Shown here in pieces: positions 9,844-24,500 of a stretch of DNA of 64,000 nt. The position numbers were made by a program, and so were the translations under genes. Numbering within the stretch: position 1 is the first letter of the stretch; every line of letters begins with the position of its first letter. The notes beneath the pieces are model-generated. The model searched no databases. It was given only the letters and a program-made list of their open reading frames with translations, and was not told the origin of the DNA. The DNA lies in contig CP136061.1 in NCBI GenBank assembly GCA_032622095.1, positions 19,222,991-19,286,990 of the forward strand, read 5' to 3'. This stretch comes from Siphonodentalium dalli. Lineage: Eukaryota > Mollusca > Scaphopoda > Gadilida > Siphonodentaliidae.

Positions 9844-12501
9844 ATTGATTGATTGATTGTTTATTTCCAGCCATTTTGACATGATACAAGGAAAATATAA
9901 CATATAATGACATGCATAATGTAGAACATATGTACACATATAATAATATATACAAGTATCCACCCGCGAACATATTAAATGAATACAGTTTCGATTACCA
10001 TCGACAATTGCTTATATAACTATATACCCCAAAATATAAAGAATCAATAGATACCACGTAAAAGTAAAATTAGTTCACGAGTTACTTTGTTTTGATTGCG
10101 GTGCTCGACAATATAACATGAATCGAGATATAGGGGCCTACTACTTATTCTTAATCATGCTGTATGCTGGGGTATTAATCATCGTTATCTTTGCGTGTAG
10201 TATAGAATATTCAATAGAGTATACTCACGTATAAGAGATATTTAAGTCATCAAATATCGAATAGTCATGATACAATATGCACCAAGTATTAATGAGGACT
10301 GATTAATAACTGGTTAGCACTAAAATTGTCAGTTGTGACCCTTAAATTTACCATTCCGTCTGCCTCAGTTGTCTTCATATCGCTTCATGCCTATGCGTAT
10401 GAATTTTGCGAGATTTTTTAGTTGAATGAGATCAGTAGAGTACAAAAGTTTATACAGATAATCAATGGATCCATTTGTCCAATACTCATTTGAGATAAGT
10501 TTTTCTCTAATGTCTGCTAACTTCGGAAAAACTATTATAAAATGATACTCGTCTGATATAGAGACCTTACAAAGAGGGCACACAAGCTGCGTTTTATTCC
10601 TCTTTTTATTTTTGCCCCATCTAGCCACTTCTACTCCCAATCTATGATTCGCTGTTCGGATTTTTTGAATACTTACTCTGTCATTAAATGACAATTCATA
10701 ATAAAAAATACTGAGAGTGGGCTTGGTTTTAAGATGTCTGTATAATTCACCACGAGAAGAAGAGGCAGATATATCCCTATCCCAATCTGATTTAAAAGTA
10801 TTAATCAAAGCTGAGTGCATACTGCCTATCATCGAAGGTGTCATCGTCTTTTGGCGATGCCAAGTATCATCGAACCCAGTAGACTGAAGGGTTATCCTAT
10901 AGCAATCAATCAATCGAACCTTTTTCCCACTCATTTCAACGGAGATCAACAGTCTGTACAGTTTGTGCATTAGTCTGTGGTCAGGTTGGGTTATCAGTCT
11001 TGACCAATATGATATCATTCTCTTTTTTACCTCAATGTAAAGAGGCCAACGACCGAGCTCACCGTATACCATGTAATTTGGAGTACTATTCTTCATATGT
11101 GTTAATGACTTGCAAAAATTTAAATGGACGGCTTCTATGTCCCTTAGATTTTCGCACCCCCAAACTTCGCACCCATACAGAAGGATTGGCTTGATGAGCC
11201 AGTCAAAAAGTTTCAATGCCAGGTCGGTTGATAGGGACAGTTTTCGAACCTTGGAGAGTAGTCCATACATAGCCTTTGTTGCTTTCAAGCGGTTATGTTT
11301 TATCGCGCGACAAAATCGTCCGTTATAAAATAATTTAACACCAAGGTAAATGAATTCATCAACAACTTCTAGTTCATGTCCATCAATATAGAATTTTATG
11401 TCAGATTCAGCCCTTTTGTTGCCAAAAATCATAACCTTAGTCTTCTGTGTGTTTACCTTCAGTTCCCATGAACTTGCATAATCGCTGAAGGCATCTAGTG
11501 AACGTTGCATATCACGTGCATTGTCGGAAAAAATAACAGTGTCGTCTGCATAAAGAATGCAGAACAAATTCAAATATGCGCCAAGGTGTGCATACATACT
11601 AGATGACAGGTATTTCAAACCGTCGATAGAGCAGCTTTCTAGGAAATCCTCAAGGTCATTCAGATACAGCGAGAATAGAAGAGGCGAAAGATTTACCCCT
11701 TGTTTCACTCCTGTTGTGCATAAAAATATTCAGATCTCCGACCACCCCTCATAACGCAAGCTTTGGTGGTCTGGTACATACATCTGATTACCTGGAAGAA
11801 TTTTCCGTTTATTCCACTTCTCAAGAGTTTTACCCACAGACCCTGTCGCCAAACGGTATCAAATGCTTTCTTGAAGTCTACGAAAGTGCAAAAGAGTTTC
11901 TTCCCACCTCTCAAATAAATTTCAAAAAGTGCGTATAATATATAAATATTGTCTAAAGTGGAACGTTGTTTCCTGAACCCAGACTGATTATCGCTCAAAA
12001 TTCCCTGCCGTTCTATGTAGTCTGATAGCCGCTTATTTAGAATGCCGGTAAACACTTTTCCAATACAACTAAGCAAAGTTATTCCCCTATATGAATCTGG
12101 GTTGTTACGATAACCTTTATTTTTTATATAGGGGTACAATTAACCCTGTTGTCCATTCGTCGGGGAAAACGCCAGTATCAAGTATAGAGTTGAATAGACG
12201 AGTGTAGTATGGTAACATAATGTCTCTAGTTGTCTTGATGTACTCATTCGAGACCCGATCAACACCACTTGATTTATTGAATTTTAACTTGTCAATAACA
12301 CTAGCGATTTCTTCTGAACTGATGGGGTTGTTCAATTCGTCAGTTGTTTCTAGACCAAACATTTCGTTAATTAGGGGTTCTAGTTGAGTTGTTTCCTCTT
12401 CCACATTCAGGGATTTAAAGTGTTCAAAGAAATCGTCCACCCCAATGGGAATTTCAGTTTGGGCCGTTCTGCTGGATGAGTACTTTTCGAGCGTTCGCCC
12501 G
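9844..12501 (-). mobile_element. LINE C: 5'-truncated non-LTR retrotransposon inserted in LINE B
   Basis: On the minus strand: pre-RT region (VDDFFEHFKSLN, then NNPISSEEIASVIDKLKF), RT start (NNPDSYRGITLLSCIGKVF), motif A FVDFKKAFDTVW, motif B GVKQGVNLSP, motif C YADDT, then KPILLYGCEVWG and NYMVYGELGRWPLY, a C-terminal zinc-like segment (CPLCKVSISDEYHF) and a stop at 10365. Two frame changes occur, one in an A6 stretch near 12120-12126 and one at an A5/T5 run near 11730. From 10364 to 9844 is the 3' UTR, ending in a (CAAT)4 tail at 9844-9859. It resembles the 3' end of LINE D. There is no endonuclease: the 5' end stops where satellite 1 begins. All catalytic aspartates are present. Clade not assigned; it differs clearly from LINEs A and B. 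Confidence 0.9.
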
Positions 12502-15500
12502 TAGAACATTTATATATAAGGCTTGGTAGTTTTACATTTATATATAAGGCATGGTAGTTAACATTTATATATAAGGCTTGGTAGTTTAACATTTATATAT
12601 AAGGCTTGGTAGTTTACATTTATATATAAGGCTTGGTAGTTAACATTTATATATAAGGCTTGGTAGTTTAACATTTATATATAAGGCTTGGTAGTTTAAC
12701 ATTTATATATAAGGCTTGGTAGTTAACATTTATATATAAGGCTTGGTAGTTTATATATAAGGCTTGGTAGAACATTTATATATAAGGCTTGGTAGTTTAA
12801 CATTTATATATAAGGCTTGGTAGTTTAACATTTATATATAAGGCTTGGTAGTTAACATTTATATATAAGGCTTGGTAGTTAACATTTATATATAAGGCTT
12901 GGTAGTTAACATTTATATATAAGGCTTGGTAGTTTAACATTTATATATAAGGCTTGGTAGTTTAACATTTATATGTAAGGCTTGGTAGTTAACATTTATA
13001 TATAAGGCTTGGTAGTTTAACATTTATATATAAGGCTTGGTAGTTTTACATTTATATATAAGGCATGGTAGTTAACATTTATATATAAGGCTTGGTAGTT
13101 TAACATTTATATATAAGGCTTGGTAGTTTACATTTATATATAAGGCTTGGTAGTTAACATTTATATATAAGGCTTGGTAGTTTATATATAAGGCTTGGTA
13201 GTTAACATTTATATATAAGGCTTGGTAGTTTAACATTTATATATAAGGCTTGGTAGTTTACATTTATATATAAGGCTTGGTAGTTAACATTTATATATAA
13301 GGCTTGGTAGTTTAACATTTATATATAAGGCTTGGTAGTTAACATTTATATATAAGGCTTGGTAGTTTAACATTTATATATAAGGCTTGGTAGTTTAACA
13401 TTTATATATAAGGCTTGGTAGTTAACATTTATATATAAGGCTTGGTAGTTAACATTTATATATAAGGCTTGGTAGTTTATATATAAGGCTTGGTAGTTTA
13501 TATATAAGGCTTGGTAGTTTATATATAAGGCTTGGTAGTTAACATTTATATATAAGGCTTGGTAGTTTAACATTTATATATAAGGCTTGGTAGTTTAACA
13601 TTTATATATAAGGCTTGGTAGTTAACATTTATATATAAGGCTTGGTAGTTTAACATTTATATATAAGGCTTGGTAGTTTAACATTTATATATAAGGCTTG
13701 GTAGTTTATATATAAGGCTTGGTAGTTTATATATAAGGCTTGGTAGTTAACATTTATATATAAAGCTTGGTAGTTAACATTTATATATAAGGCTTGGTAG
13801 TTAACATTTATATATAAGGCTTGGTAGTTTAACATTTATATATAAGGCTTGGTAGTTAACATTTATATATAAGGCTTGGTAGTTTAACATTTATATATAA
13901 GGCTTGGTAGTTTAACATTTATATATAAGGCTTGGTAGTTTAACATTTATATATAAGGCTTGGTAGTTTAACATTTATATATAAGGCTTGGTAGTTTAAC
14001 ATTTATATATAAGGCTTGGTAGTTTAACATTTATATATAAGGCTTGGTAGTTTAACATTTATATATAAGGCTTGGTAGTTAACATTTATATATAAGGCTT
14101 GGTAGTTTAACATTTATATATAAGGCTTGGTAGTTTAACATTTATATATAAGGCTTGGTAGTTTAACATTTATATATAAGGCTTGGTAGTTTAACATTTA
14201 TATATAAGGCTTGGTAGTTAACATTTATATATAAGGCTTGGTAGTTTAACATTTATATATAAGGCTTGGTATTTTAACATTTATATATAAGGCTTGGTAG
14301 TTTAACATTTATATATAAGGCTTGGTAGTTTAACATTTATATATAAGGCTTGGTAGTTAACATTTATATATAAGGCTTGGTAGTTTAACATTTATATATA
14401 AGGCTTGGTAGTTTAACATTTATATATAAGGCTTGGTAGTTTAACATTTATATATAAGGCTTGGTAGTTAACATTTATATATAAGGCTTGGTAGTTTAAC
14501 ATTTATATATAAAGCTTGGTAGTTAACATTTATATATAAGGCTTGGTAGTTAACATTTATATGTAAGGCTTGGTAGTTAACATTTATATGTAAGGCTTGG
14601 TAGTTAACATTTATATGTAAGGCTTGGTAGTTTAACATTTATATATAAGGCTTGGTAGTTTAACATTTATATATAAGGCTTGGTAGTTTAACATTTATAT
14701 ATAAGGCTTGGTAGTTAACATTTATATATAAGGCTTGGTAGTTTAACATTTATATATAAGGCTTGGTAGTTTAACATTTATATGTAAGGCTTGGTAGTTA
14801 ACATTTATATGTAAGGCTTGGTAGTTAACATTTATATGTAAGGCTTGGTAGTTAACATTTATATGTAAGGCTTGGTAGTTTAACATTTATATATAAGGCT
14901 TGGTAGTTAACATTTATATGTAAGGCTTGGTAGTTTAACATTTATATGTAAGGCTTGGTAGTTAACATTTATATGTAAGGCTTGGTAGTTAACATTTATA
15001 TGTAAGGCTTGGTAGTTTAACATTTATATGTAAAGCTTGGTAGTTTAACATTTATATATAAGGCTTGGTAGTTAACATTTATATGTAAGGCTTGGTAGTT
15101 AACATTTATATATAAGGCTTGGTAGTTAACATTTATATATAAGGCTTGGTAGTTAACATTTATATATAAGGCTTGGTAGTTTAACATTTATATATAAGGC
15201 TTGGTAGTTAAACATTTATATATAAGGCTTGGTAGTTTAACATTTATATATAAGGCTTGGTAGTTTAACATTTATATATAAGGCTTGGTAGTTTAACATT
15301 TATATATAAGGCTTGGTAGTTTAACATTTATATATAAGGCTTGGTAGTTAACATTTATATATAAGGCTTGGTAGTTAACATTTATATATAAGGCTTGGTA
15401 GTTAACATTTATATGTAAGGCTTGGTAGTTAACATTTATATATAAGGCTTGGTAGTTAACATTTATATATAAGGCTTGGTAGTTTAACATTTATATATAA

Positions 15501-18500
15501 GGCTTGGTAGTTAACATTTATATATAAGGCTTGGTAGTTTAACATTTATATATAAGGCTTGGTAGTTTAACATTTATATATAAGGCTTGGTAGTTTAACA
15601 TTTATATATAAGGCTTGGTAGTTTAACATTTATATATAAGGCTTGGTAGTTTAACATTTATATATAAGGCTTGGTAGTTTAACATTTATATATAAGGCTT
15701 GGTAGTTTAACATTTATATATAAGGCTTGGTAGTTTAACATTTATATATAAGGCTTGGTAGTTTAACATTTATATATAAGGCTTGGTAGTTAACATTTAT
15801 ATATAAGGCTTGGTAGTTAACATTTATATATAAGGCTTGGTAGTTTAACATTTATATATAAGGCTTGGTAGTTAACATTTATATATAAGGCTTGGTAGTT
15901 AACATTTATATATAAGGCTTGGTAGTTAACATTTATATATAAGGCTTGGTAGTTAACATTTATATATAAGGCTTGGTAGTTAACATTTATATGTAAGGCT
16001 TGGTAGTTTAACATTTATATATTAGGCTTGGTAGTTTAACATTTATATATAAGGCTTGGTAGTTAACATTTATATATAAGGCTTGGTAGTTAACATTTAT
16101 ATATAAGGCTTGGTAGTTTAACATTTATATATAAGGCTTGGTAGTTAACATTTATATATAAGGCTTGGTAGTTAACATTTATATATAAGGCTTGGTAGTT
16201 AACATGTATATATAAGGCTTGGTAGTTAACATTTATATGTAAGGCTTGGTAGTTTAACATTTATATATAAGGCTTGGTAGTTTAACATGTATATATAAGG
16301 CTTGGTAGTTTAACATTTATATATAAGGCTTGGTAGTTAACATTTATATGTAAGGCTTGGTAGTTTAACATTTATATATAAGGCTTGGTAGTTTAACATG
16401 TATATATAAGGCTTGGTAGTTTAACATGTATATATAAGGCTTGGTAGTTAACATTTATATGTAAGGCTTGGTAGTTTAACATTTATATATAAGGCTTGGT
16501 AGTTTAACATTTATATATAAGGCTTGGTAGTTTAACATTTATATATAAGGCTTGGTAGTTAACATTTATATATAAGGCTTGGTAGTTAACATTTATATAT
16601 AAGGCTTGGTAGTTAACATTTATATATAAGGCTTGGTAGTTTAACATTTATATATAAGGCTTGGTAGTTTAACATTTATATATAAGGCTTGGTAGTTTAA
16701 CATGTATATATAAGGCTTGGTAGTTAACATTTATATATAAGGCATGGTAGTTTAACATTTATATATAAGGCTTGGTAGTTAACATTTATATATAAGGCTT
16801 GGTAGTTAACATTTATATATAAGGCTTGGTAGTTAACATTTATATATAAGGCTTGGTAGTTTAACATTTATATATAAGGCTTGGTAGTTTAACATTTATA
16901 TATAAGGCTTGGTAGTTTAACATGTATATATAAGGCTTGGTAGTTAACATTTATATGTAAGGCTTGGTAGTTTAACATTTATATATAAGGCTTGGTAGTT
17001 TAACATTTATATATAAGGCTTGGTAGTTTAACATTTATATATAAGGCTTGGTAGTTTAACATTTATATATAAGGCTTGGTAGTTTAACATTTATATATAA
17101 GGCTTGGTAGTTTAACATTTATATATAAGGCTTGGTAGTTAACATTTATATATAAGGCTTGGTAGTTAACATTTATATATAAGGCTTGGTAGTTTAACAT
17201 TTATATATAAGGCTTGGTAGTTAACATTTATATATAAGGCTTGGTAGTTTAACATTTATATATAAGGCTTGGTAGTTTAACATTTATATATAAGGCTTGG
17301 TAGTTTAACATTTATATATAAGGCTTGGTAGTTTAACATTTATATATAAGGCTTGGTAGTTAACATTTATATATAAGGCTTGGTAGTTAACATTTATATA
17401 TAAGGCTTGGTAGTTAACATTTATATATAAGGCTTGGTAGTTTAACATTTATATATAAGGCTTGGTAGTTAACATTTATATATAAGGCTTGGTAGTTAAC
17501 ATTTATATATAAGGCTTGGTAGTTTAACATTTATATATAAGGCTTGGTAGTTAACATTTATATATAAGGCTTGGTAGTTAACATTTATATATAAGGCTTG
17601 GTAGTTAACATTTATATATAAGGCTTGGTAGTTTAACATTTATATATAAGGCTTGGTAGTTTAACATTTATATGTAAGGCTTGGTAGTTTAACATTTATA
17701 TGTAAGGCTTGGTAGTTTAACATTTATATATAAGGCTTGGTAGTTTAACATTTATATATAAGGCTTGGTAGTTTAACATTTATATATAAGGCTTGGTAGT
17801 TTAACATTTATATATAAGGCTTGGTAGTTTAACATTTATATATAAGGCTTGGTAGTTTAACATTTATATATAAGGCTTGGTAGTTTAACATTTATATGTA
17901 AGGCTTGGTAGTTTAACATTTATATATAAGGCTTGGTAGTTTAACATTTATATATAAGGCTTGGTAGTTTAACATTTATATATAAGGCTTGGTAGTTTAA
18001 CATTTATATATAAGGCTTGGTAGTTTAACATTTATATATAAGGCTTGGTAGTTTAACATTTATATGTAAGGCTTGGTAGTTTAACATTTATATATAAGGC
18101 TTGGTAGTTTAACATTTATATATAAGGCTTGGTAGTTTAACATTTATATATAAGGCTTGGTAGTTTAACATTTATATATAAGGCTTGGTAGTTTAACATT
18201 TATATATAAGGCTTGGTAGTTTACATTTATATATAAGGCTTGGTAGTTTAACATTTATATATAAGGCTTGGTAGTTAACATTTATATATAAGGCTTGGTA
18301 GTTAACATTTATATATAAGGCTTGGTAGTTAAACATTTATATATAAGGCTTGGTAGTTAACATTTATATATAAGGCTTGGTAGTTAACATTTATATATAA
18401 GGCTTGGTAGTTAACATTTATATATAAGGCTTGGTAGTTAACATTTATATATAAGGCTTGGTAGTTAACATTTATATGTACGGCTTGGTAGTTAACATTT

Positions 18501-21500
18501 ATATATAAGGCTTGGTAGTTAACATTTATATATAAGGCTTGGTAGTTAACATTTATATATAAGGCTTGGTAGTTAACATTTATATGTAAGGCTCGGTAGT
18601 TAACATTTATATGTAAGGCTTGGTAGTTAACATTTATATATAAGGCTTGGTAGTTAACATTTATATATAAGGCTTGGTAGTTAACATTTATATATAAGGC
18701 TTGGTAGTTAACATTTATATATAAGGCTTGGTAGTTTAACATGTATATGTAAGGCTTGGTAGTTAACATTTATATGTAAGGCTTGGTAGTTAACATTTAT
18801 ATGTAAGGCTTGGTAGTTAACATTTATATATAAGGCTTGGTAGTTAACATTTATATGTAAGGCTTGGTAGTTTAACATTTATATGTAAGGCTTGGTAGTT
18901 TAACATTTATATGTAAGGCTTGGTAGTTAACATTTATATGTAAGGCTTGGTAGTTTAACATTTATATGTAAGGCTTGGTAGTTTAACATTTATATGTAAG
19001 GCTTGGTAGTTTAACATTTATATGTAAGGCTTGGTAGTTTAACATTTATATATAAGGCTTGGTAGTTAACATTTATATATAAGGCTTGGTAGTTAACATT
19101 TATATATAAGGCTTGGTAGTTAACATTTATATATAAGGCTTGGTAGTTAACATTTATATATAAGGCTTGGTAGTTAACATTTATATGTAAGGCTTGGTAG
19201 TTTAACATTTATATGTAAGGCTTGGTAGTTTAACATTTATATGTAAGGCTTGGTAGTTTAACATTTATATGTAAGGCTTGGTAGTTTAACATTTATATAT
19301 AAGGCTTGGTAGTTAACATTTATATATAAGGCTTGGTAGTTAACATTTATATATAAGGCTTGGTAGTTAACATTTATATATAAGGCTTGGTAGTTAACAT
19401 TTATATGTAAGGCTTGGTAGTTAACATTTATATATAAGGCTTGGTAGTTAACATTTATATGTAAGGCTTGGTAGTTTAACATTTATATGTAAGGCTTGGT
19501 AGTTTAACATTTATATGTAAGGCTTGGTAGTTAACATTTATATGTAAGGCTTGGTAGTTTAACATTTATATGTAAGGCTTGGTAGTTTAACATTTATATG
19601 TAAGGCTTGGTAGTTTAACATTTATATGTAAGGCTTGGTAGTTTAACATTTATATATAAGGCTTGGTAGTTTAACATTTATATGTAAGGCTTGGTAGTTT
19701 AACATTTATATGTAAGGCTTGGTAGTTTAACATTTATATATAAGGCTTGGTAGTTTAACATTTATATATAAGGCTTGGTAGTTTAACATTTATATATAAG
19801 GCTTGGTAGTTTAACATTTATATGTAAGGCTTGGTAGTTAACATTTATATATAAGGCTTGGTAGTTAACATTTATATATAAGGCTTGGTAGTTAACATTT
19901 ATATATAAGGCTTGGTAGTTAACATTTATATGTAAGGCTCGGTAGTTAACATTTATATGTAAGGCTTGGTAGTTAACATTTATATATAAGGCTTGGTAGT
20001 TAACATTTATATATAAGGCTTGGTAGTTAACATTTATATATAAGGCTTGGTAGTTAACATTTATATATAAGGCTTGGTAGTTAACATTTATATGTAAGGC
20101 TCGGTAGTTAACATTTATATGTAAGGCTCGGTAGTTAACATTTATATGTAAGGCTTGGTAGTTAACATTTATATGTAAGGCTTGGTAGGTAACATTTATA
20201 TATAAGGCTTGGTAGTTAACATTTATATATAAGGCTTGGTAGTTAACATTTATATATAAGGCTTGGTAGTTAACATTTATATATAAGGCTTGGTAGTTAA
20301 CATTTATATATAAGGCTTGGTAGTTAACATTTATATATAAGGCTTGGTAGGTAACATTTATATATAAGGCTTGGTAGTTAACATTTATATATAAGGCTTG
20401 GTAGTTTAACATTTATATATAAGGCTTGGTAGTTAACATTTATATATAAGGCTTGGTAGTTTAACATTTATATATAAGGCTTGGTAGTTTAACATTTATA
20501 TATAAGGCTTGGTAGTTAACATTTATATATAAGGCTTGGTAGTTAACATTTATATATAAGGCTTGGTAGTTAACATTTATATATAAGGCTTGGTAGTTTA
20601 TATATAAGGCTCGGTAGTTAACTTTTATATATAAGGCTTGGTAGTTAACATTTATATATAAGGCTTGGTAGTTAACATTTATATATAAGGCTTGGTAGTT
20701 AACATTTATATATAAGGCTTGGTACTTAACATTTATATATAAGGCTTGGTAGTTAACATTTATATATAAGGCTTGGTAGTTAACATTTATATATAAGGCT
20801 TGGTAGTTTAACATTTATATATAAGGCTTGGTAGTTAACATTTATATATAAGGCTTGGTAGTTAACATTTATATATAAGGCTTGGTAGTTAACATTTATA
20901 TATAAGGCTTGGTAGTTAACATTTATATATAAGGCTTGGTAGTTAACATTTATATATAAGGCTTGGTAGTTAACATTTATATATAAGGCTTGGTAGTTAA
21001 CATTTATATATAAGGCTTGGTAGTTTAACATTTATATATAAGGCTTGGTAGTTTAACATTTATATGTAAGGCTTGGTAGTTAACATTTATATGTAAGGCT
21101 TGGTAGTTTATATATAAGGCTTGGTAGTTAACATTTATATATAAGGCTTGGTAGTTAACATTTATATATAAGGCTTGGTAGTTAACATTTATATATAAGG
21201 CTTGGTAGTTAACATTTATATATAAGGCTTGGTAGTTAACATTTATATATAAGGCTTGGTAGTTTAACATTTATATATAAGGCTTGGTAGTTAACATTTA
21301 TATATAAGGCTTGGTAGTTAACATTTATATATAAGGCTTGGTAGTTTAACATTTATATGTAAGGCTTGGTAGTTTAACATTTATATGTAAGGCTTGGTAG
21401 TTTAACATTTATATATAAGGCTTGGTAGTTTAACATTTATATATAAGGCTTGGTAGTTTAACATTTATATGTAAGGCTTGGTAGTTTAACATTTATATGT

Positions 21501-24500
21501 AAGGCTTGGTAGTTTAACATTTATATATAAGGCTTGGTAGTTTAACATTTATATATAAGGCTTGGTAGTTTAACATTTATATATAAGGCTTGGTAGTTTA
21601 ACATTTATATGTAAGGCTTGGTAGTTTAACATTTATATGTAAGGCTTGGTAGTTTAACATTTATATATAAGGCTTGGTAGTTTAACATTTATATGTAAGG
21701 CTTGGTAGTTTAACATTTATATATAAGGCTTGGTAGTTTAACATTTATATATAAGGCTTGGTAGTTTAACATTTATATGTAAGGCTTGGTAGTTTAACAT
21801 TTATATGTAAGGCTTGGTAGTTTAACATTTATATATAAGGCTTGGTAGTTTAACATTTATATGTAAGGCTTGGTAGTTTAACATTTATATGTAAGGCTTG
21901 GTAGTTTAACATTTATATATAAGGCTTGGTAGTTTAACATTTATATGTAAGGCTTGGTAGTTTAACATTTATATGTAAGGCTTGGTAGTTTAACATTTAT
22001 ATGTAAGGCTTGGTAGTTTAACATTTATATATAAGGCTTGGTAGTTTAACATTTATATATAAGGCTTGGTAGTTTAACATTTATATGTAAGGCTTGGTAG
22101 TTTAACATTTATATGTAAGGCTTGGTAGTTTAACATTTATATGTAAGGCTTGGTAGTTTAACATTTATATGTAAGGCTTGGTAGTTTAACATTTATATAT
22201 AAGGCTTGGTAGTTTAACATTTATATGTAAGGCTTGGTAGTTTAACATTTATATGTAAGGCTTGGTAGTTTAACATTTATATGTAAGGCTTGGTAGTTTA
22301 ACATTTATATATAAGGCTTGGTAGTTTAACATTTATATGTAAGGCTTGGTAGTTAACATTTATATGTAAGGCTTGGTAGTTTATATATAAGGCTTGGTAG
22401 TTAACATTTATATATAAGGCTTGGTAGTTAACATTTATATATAAGGCTTGGTAGTTAACATTTATATATAAGGCTTGGTAGTTAACATTTATATATAAGG
22501 CTTGGTAGTTTATATATAAGGCTTGGTAGTTTATATATAAGGCTTGGTAGTTTATATATAAGGCTTGGTAGTTAACATTTATATATAAGGCTTGGTAGTT
22601 AACATTTATATATAAGGCTTGGTAGTTTAACATTTATATATAAGGCTTGGTAGTTTAACATTTATATATAAGGCTTGGTAGTTAACATTTATATATAAGG
22701 CTTGGTAGTTTAACATTTATATATAAGGCTTGGTAGTTAACATTTATATATAAGGCTTGGTAGTTTAACATTTATATATAAGGCTTGGTAGTTTAACATT
22801 TATATATAAGGCTTGGTAGGTAACATTTATATGTAAGGCTTGGTAGTTTAACATTTATATGTAAGGCTTGGTAGTTTAACATTTATATATAAGGCTTGGT
22901 AGGTAACATTTATATGTAAGGCTTGGTAGTTTAACATTTATATATAAGGCTTGGTAGTTAACATTTATATATAAGGCTTGGTAGTTAACATTTATATATA
23001 AGGCTTGGTAGTTTACATTTATATATAAGGCTTGGTAGTTAACATTTATATATAAGGCTTGGTAGTTTAACATTTATATATAAGGCTTGGTAGTTTAACA
23101 TTTATATATAAGGCTTGGTAGTTAACATTTATATATAAGGCTTGGTAGTTTACATTTATATATAAGGCTTGGTAGTTTAACATTTATATATAAGGCTTGG
23201 TAGTTAACATTTATATGTAAGGCTTGGTAGGTAACATTTATATGTAAGGCTTGGTAGTTTAACATTTATATGTAAGGCTTGGTAGTTAACATTTATATGT
23301 AAGGCTTGGTAGTTAACATTTATATATAAGGCTTGGTAGTTAACATTTATATGTAAGGCTTGGTAGTTAACATTTATATGTAAGGCTTGGTAGTTAACAT
23401 TTATATGTAAGGCTTGGTAGTTAACATTTATATATAAGGCTTGGTAGTTTAACATTTATATATAAGGCTTGGTAGTTTAACATTTATATATAAGGCTTGG
23501 TAGTTTAACATTTATATGTAAGGCTTGGTAGTTTAACATTTATATGTAAGGCTTGGTAGTTAAACATTTATATGTAAGGCTTGGTAGTTAACATTTATAT
23601 GTAAGGCTTGGTAGTTAACATTTATATATAAGGCTTGGTAGTTAACATTTATATATAAGGCTTGGTAGTTTAACATTTATATATAAGGCTTGGTAGTTAA
23701 CATTTATATATAAGGCTTGGTAGTTAAACATTTATATATAAGGCTTGGTAGGTAACATTTATATGTAAGGCTTGGTAGTTAATATTTATATGTAAGGCTT
23801 GGTAGTTAACATTTATATGTAAGGCTTGGTAGTTAACATTTATATGTAAGGCTTGGTAGTTTAACATTTATATATAAGGCTTGGTAGTTTAACATTTATA
23901 TATAAGGCTTGGTAGTTTAACATTTATATATAAGGCTTGGTAGTTTAACATTTATATATAAGGCTTGGTAGTTTAACATTTATATATAAGGCTTGGTAGT
24001 TTAACATTTATATATAAGGCTTGGTAGTTTAACATTTATATATAAGGCTTGGTAGTTAACATTTATATATAAGGCTTGGTAGTTTAACATTTATATATAA
24101 GGCTTGGTAGTTTAACATTTATATATAAGGCTTGGTAGTTTAACATTTATATATAAGGCTTGGTAGTTTAACATTTATATATAAGGCTTGGTAGTTAACA
24201 TTTATATATAAGGCTTGGTAGTTTAACATTTATATATAAGGCTTGGTAGTTTAACATTTATATATAAGGCTTGGTAGTTAACATTTATATGTAAGGCTTG
24301 GTAGTTTAACATTTATATATAAGGCTTGGTAGTTTAACATTTATATATAAGGCTTGGTAGTTTAACATTTATATATAAGGCTTGGTAGTTTAACATTTAT
24401 ATATAAGGCTTGGTAGTTTAACATTTATATATAAGGCTTGGTAGTTTAACATTTATATATAAGGCTTGGTAGTTTAACATTTATATATAAGGCTTGGTAG

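Noticed and set aside
9844-9859. The (ATTG)4 tract as an ordinary microsatellite or as LINE B coding sequence
   Set aside because: It is better explained as the 3' tail of LINE C on the minus strand, since LINE C's 3' UTR runs directly into it and LINE B coding begins right after.
12407-12592. A minus-strand frame fusing satellite repeats to a LINE-like peptide
   Set aside because: It is a different frame from the LINE C protein (which is read through VDDFFEHFKSLN) and arises from the array edge.
18329-20412. Open minus-strand frames of 146 and 209 codons with a nine-residue repeat, looking like a repetitive protein
   Set aside because: They exist only because consecutive 27-bp units keep phase; a single 28-bp unit ends them. 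They have no start context, no non-repeat domain and no codon bias.
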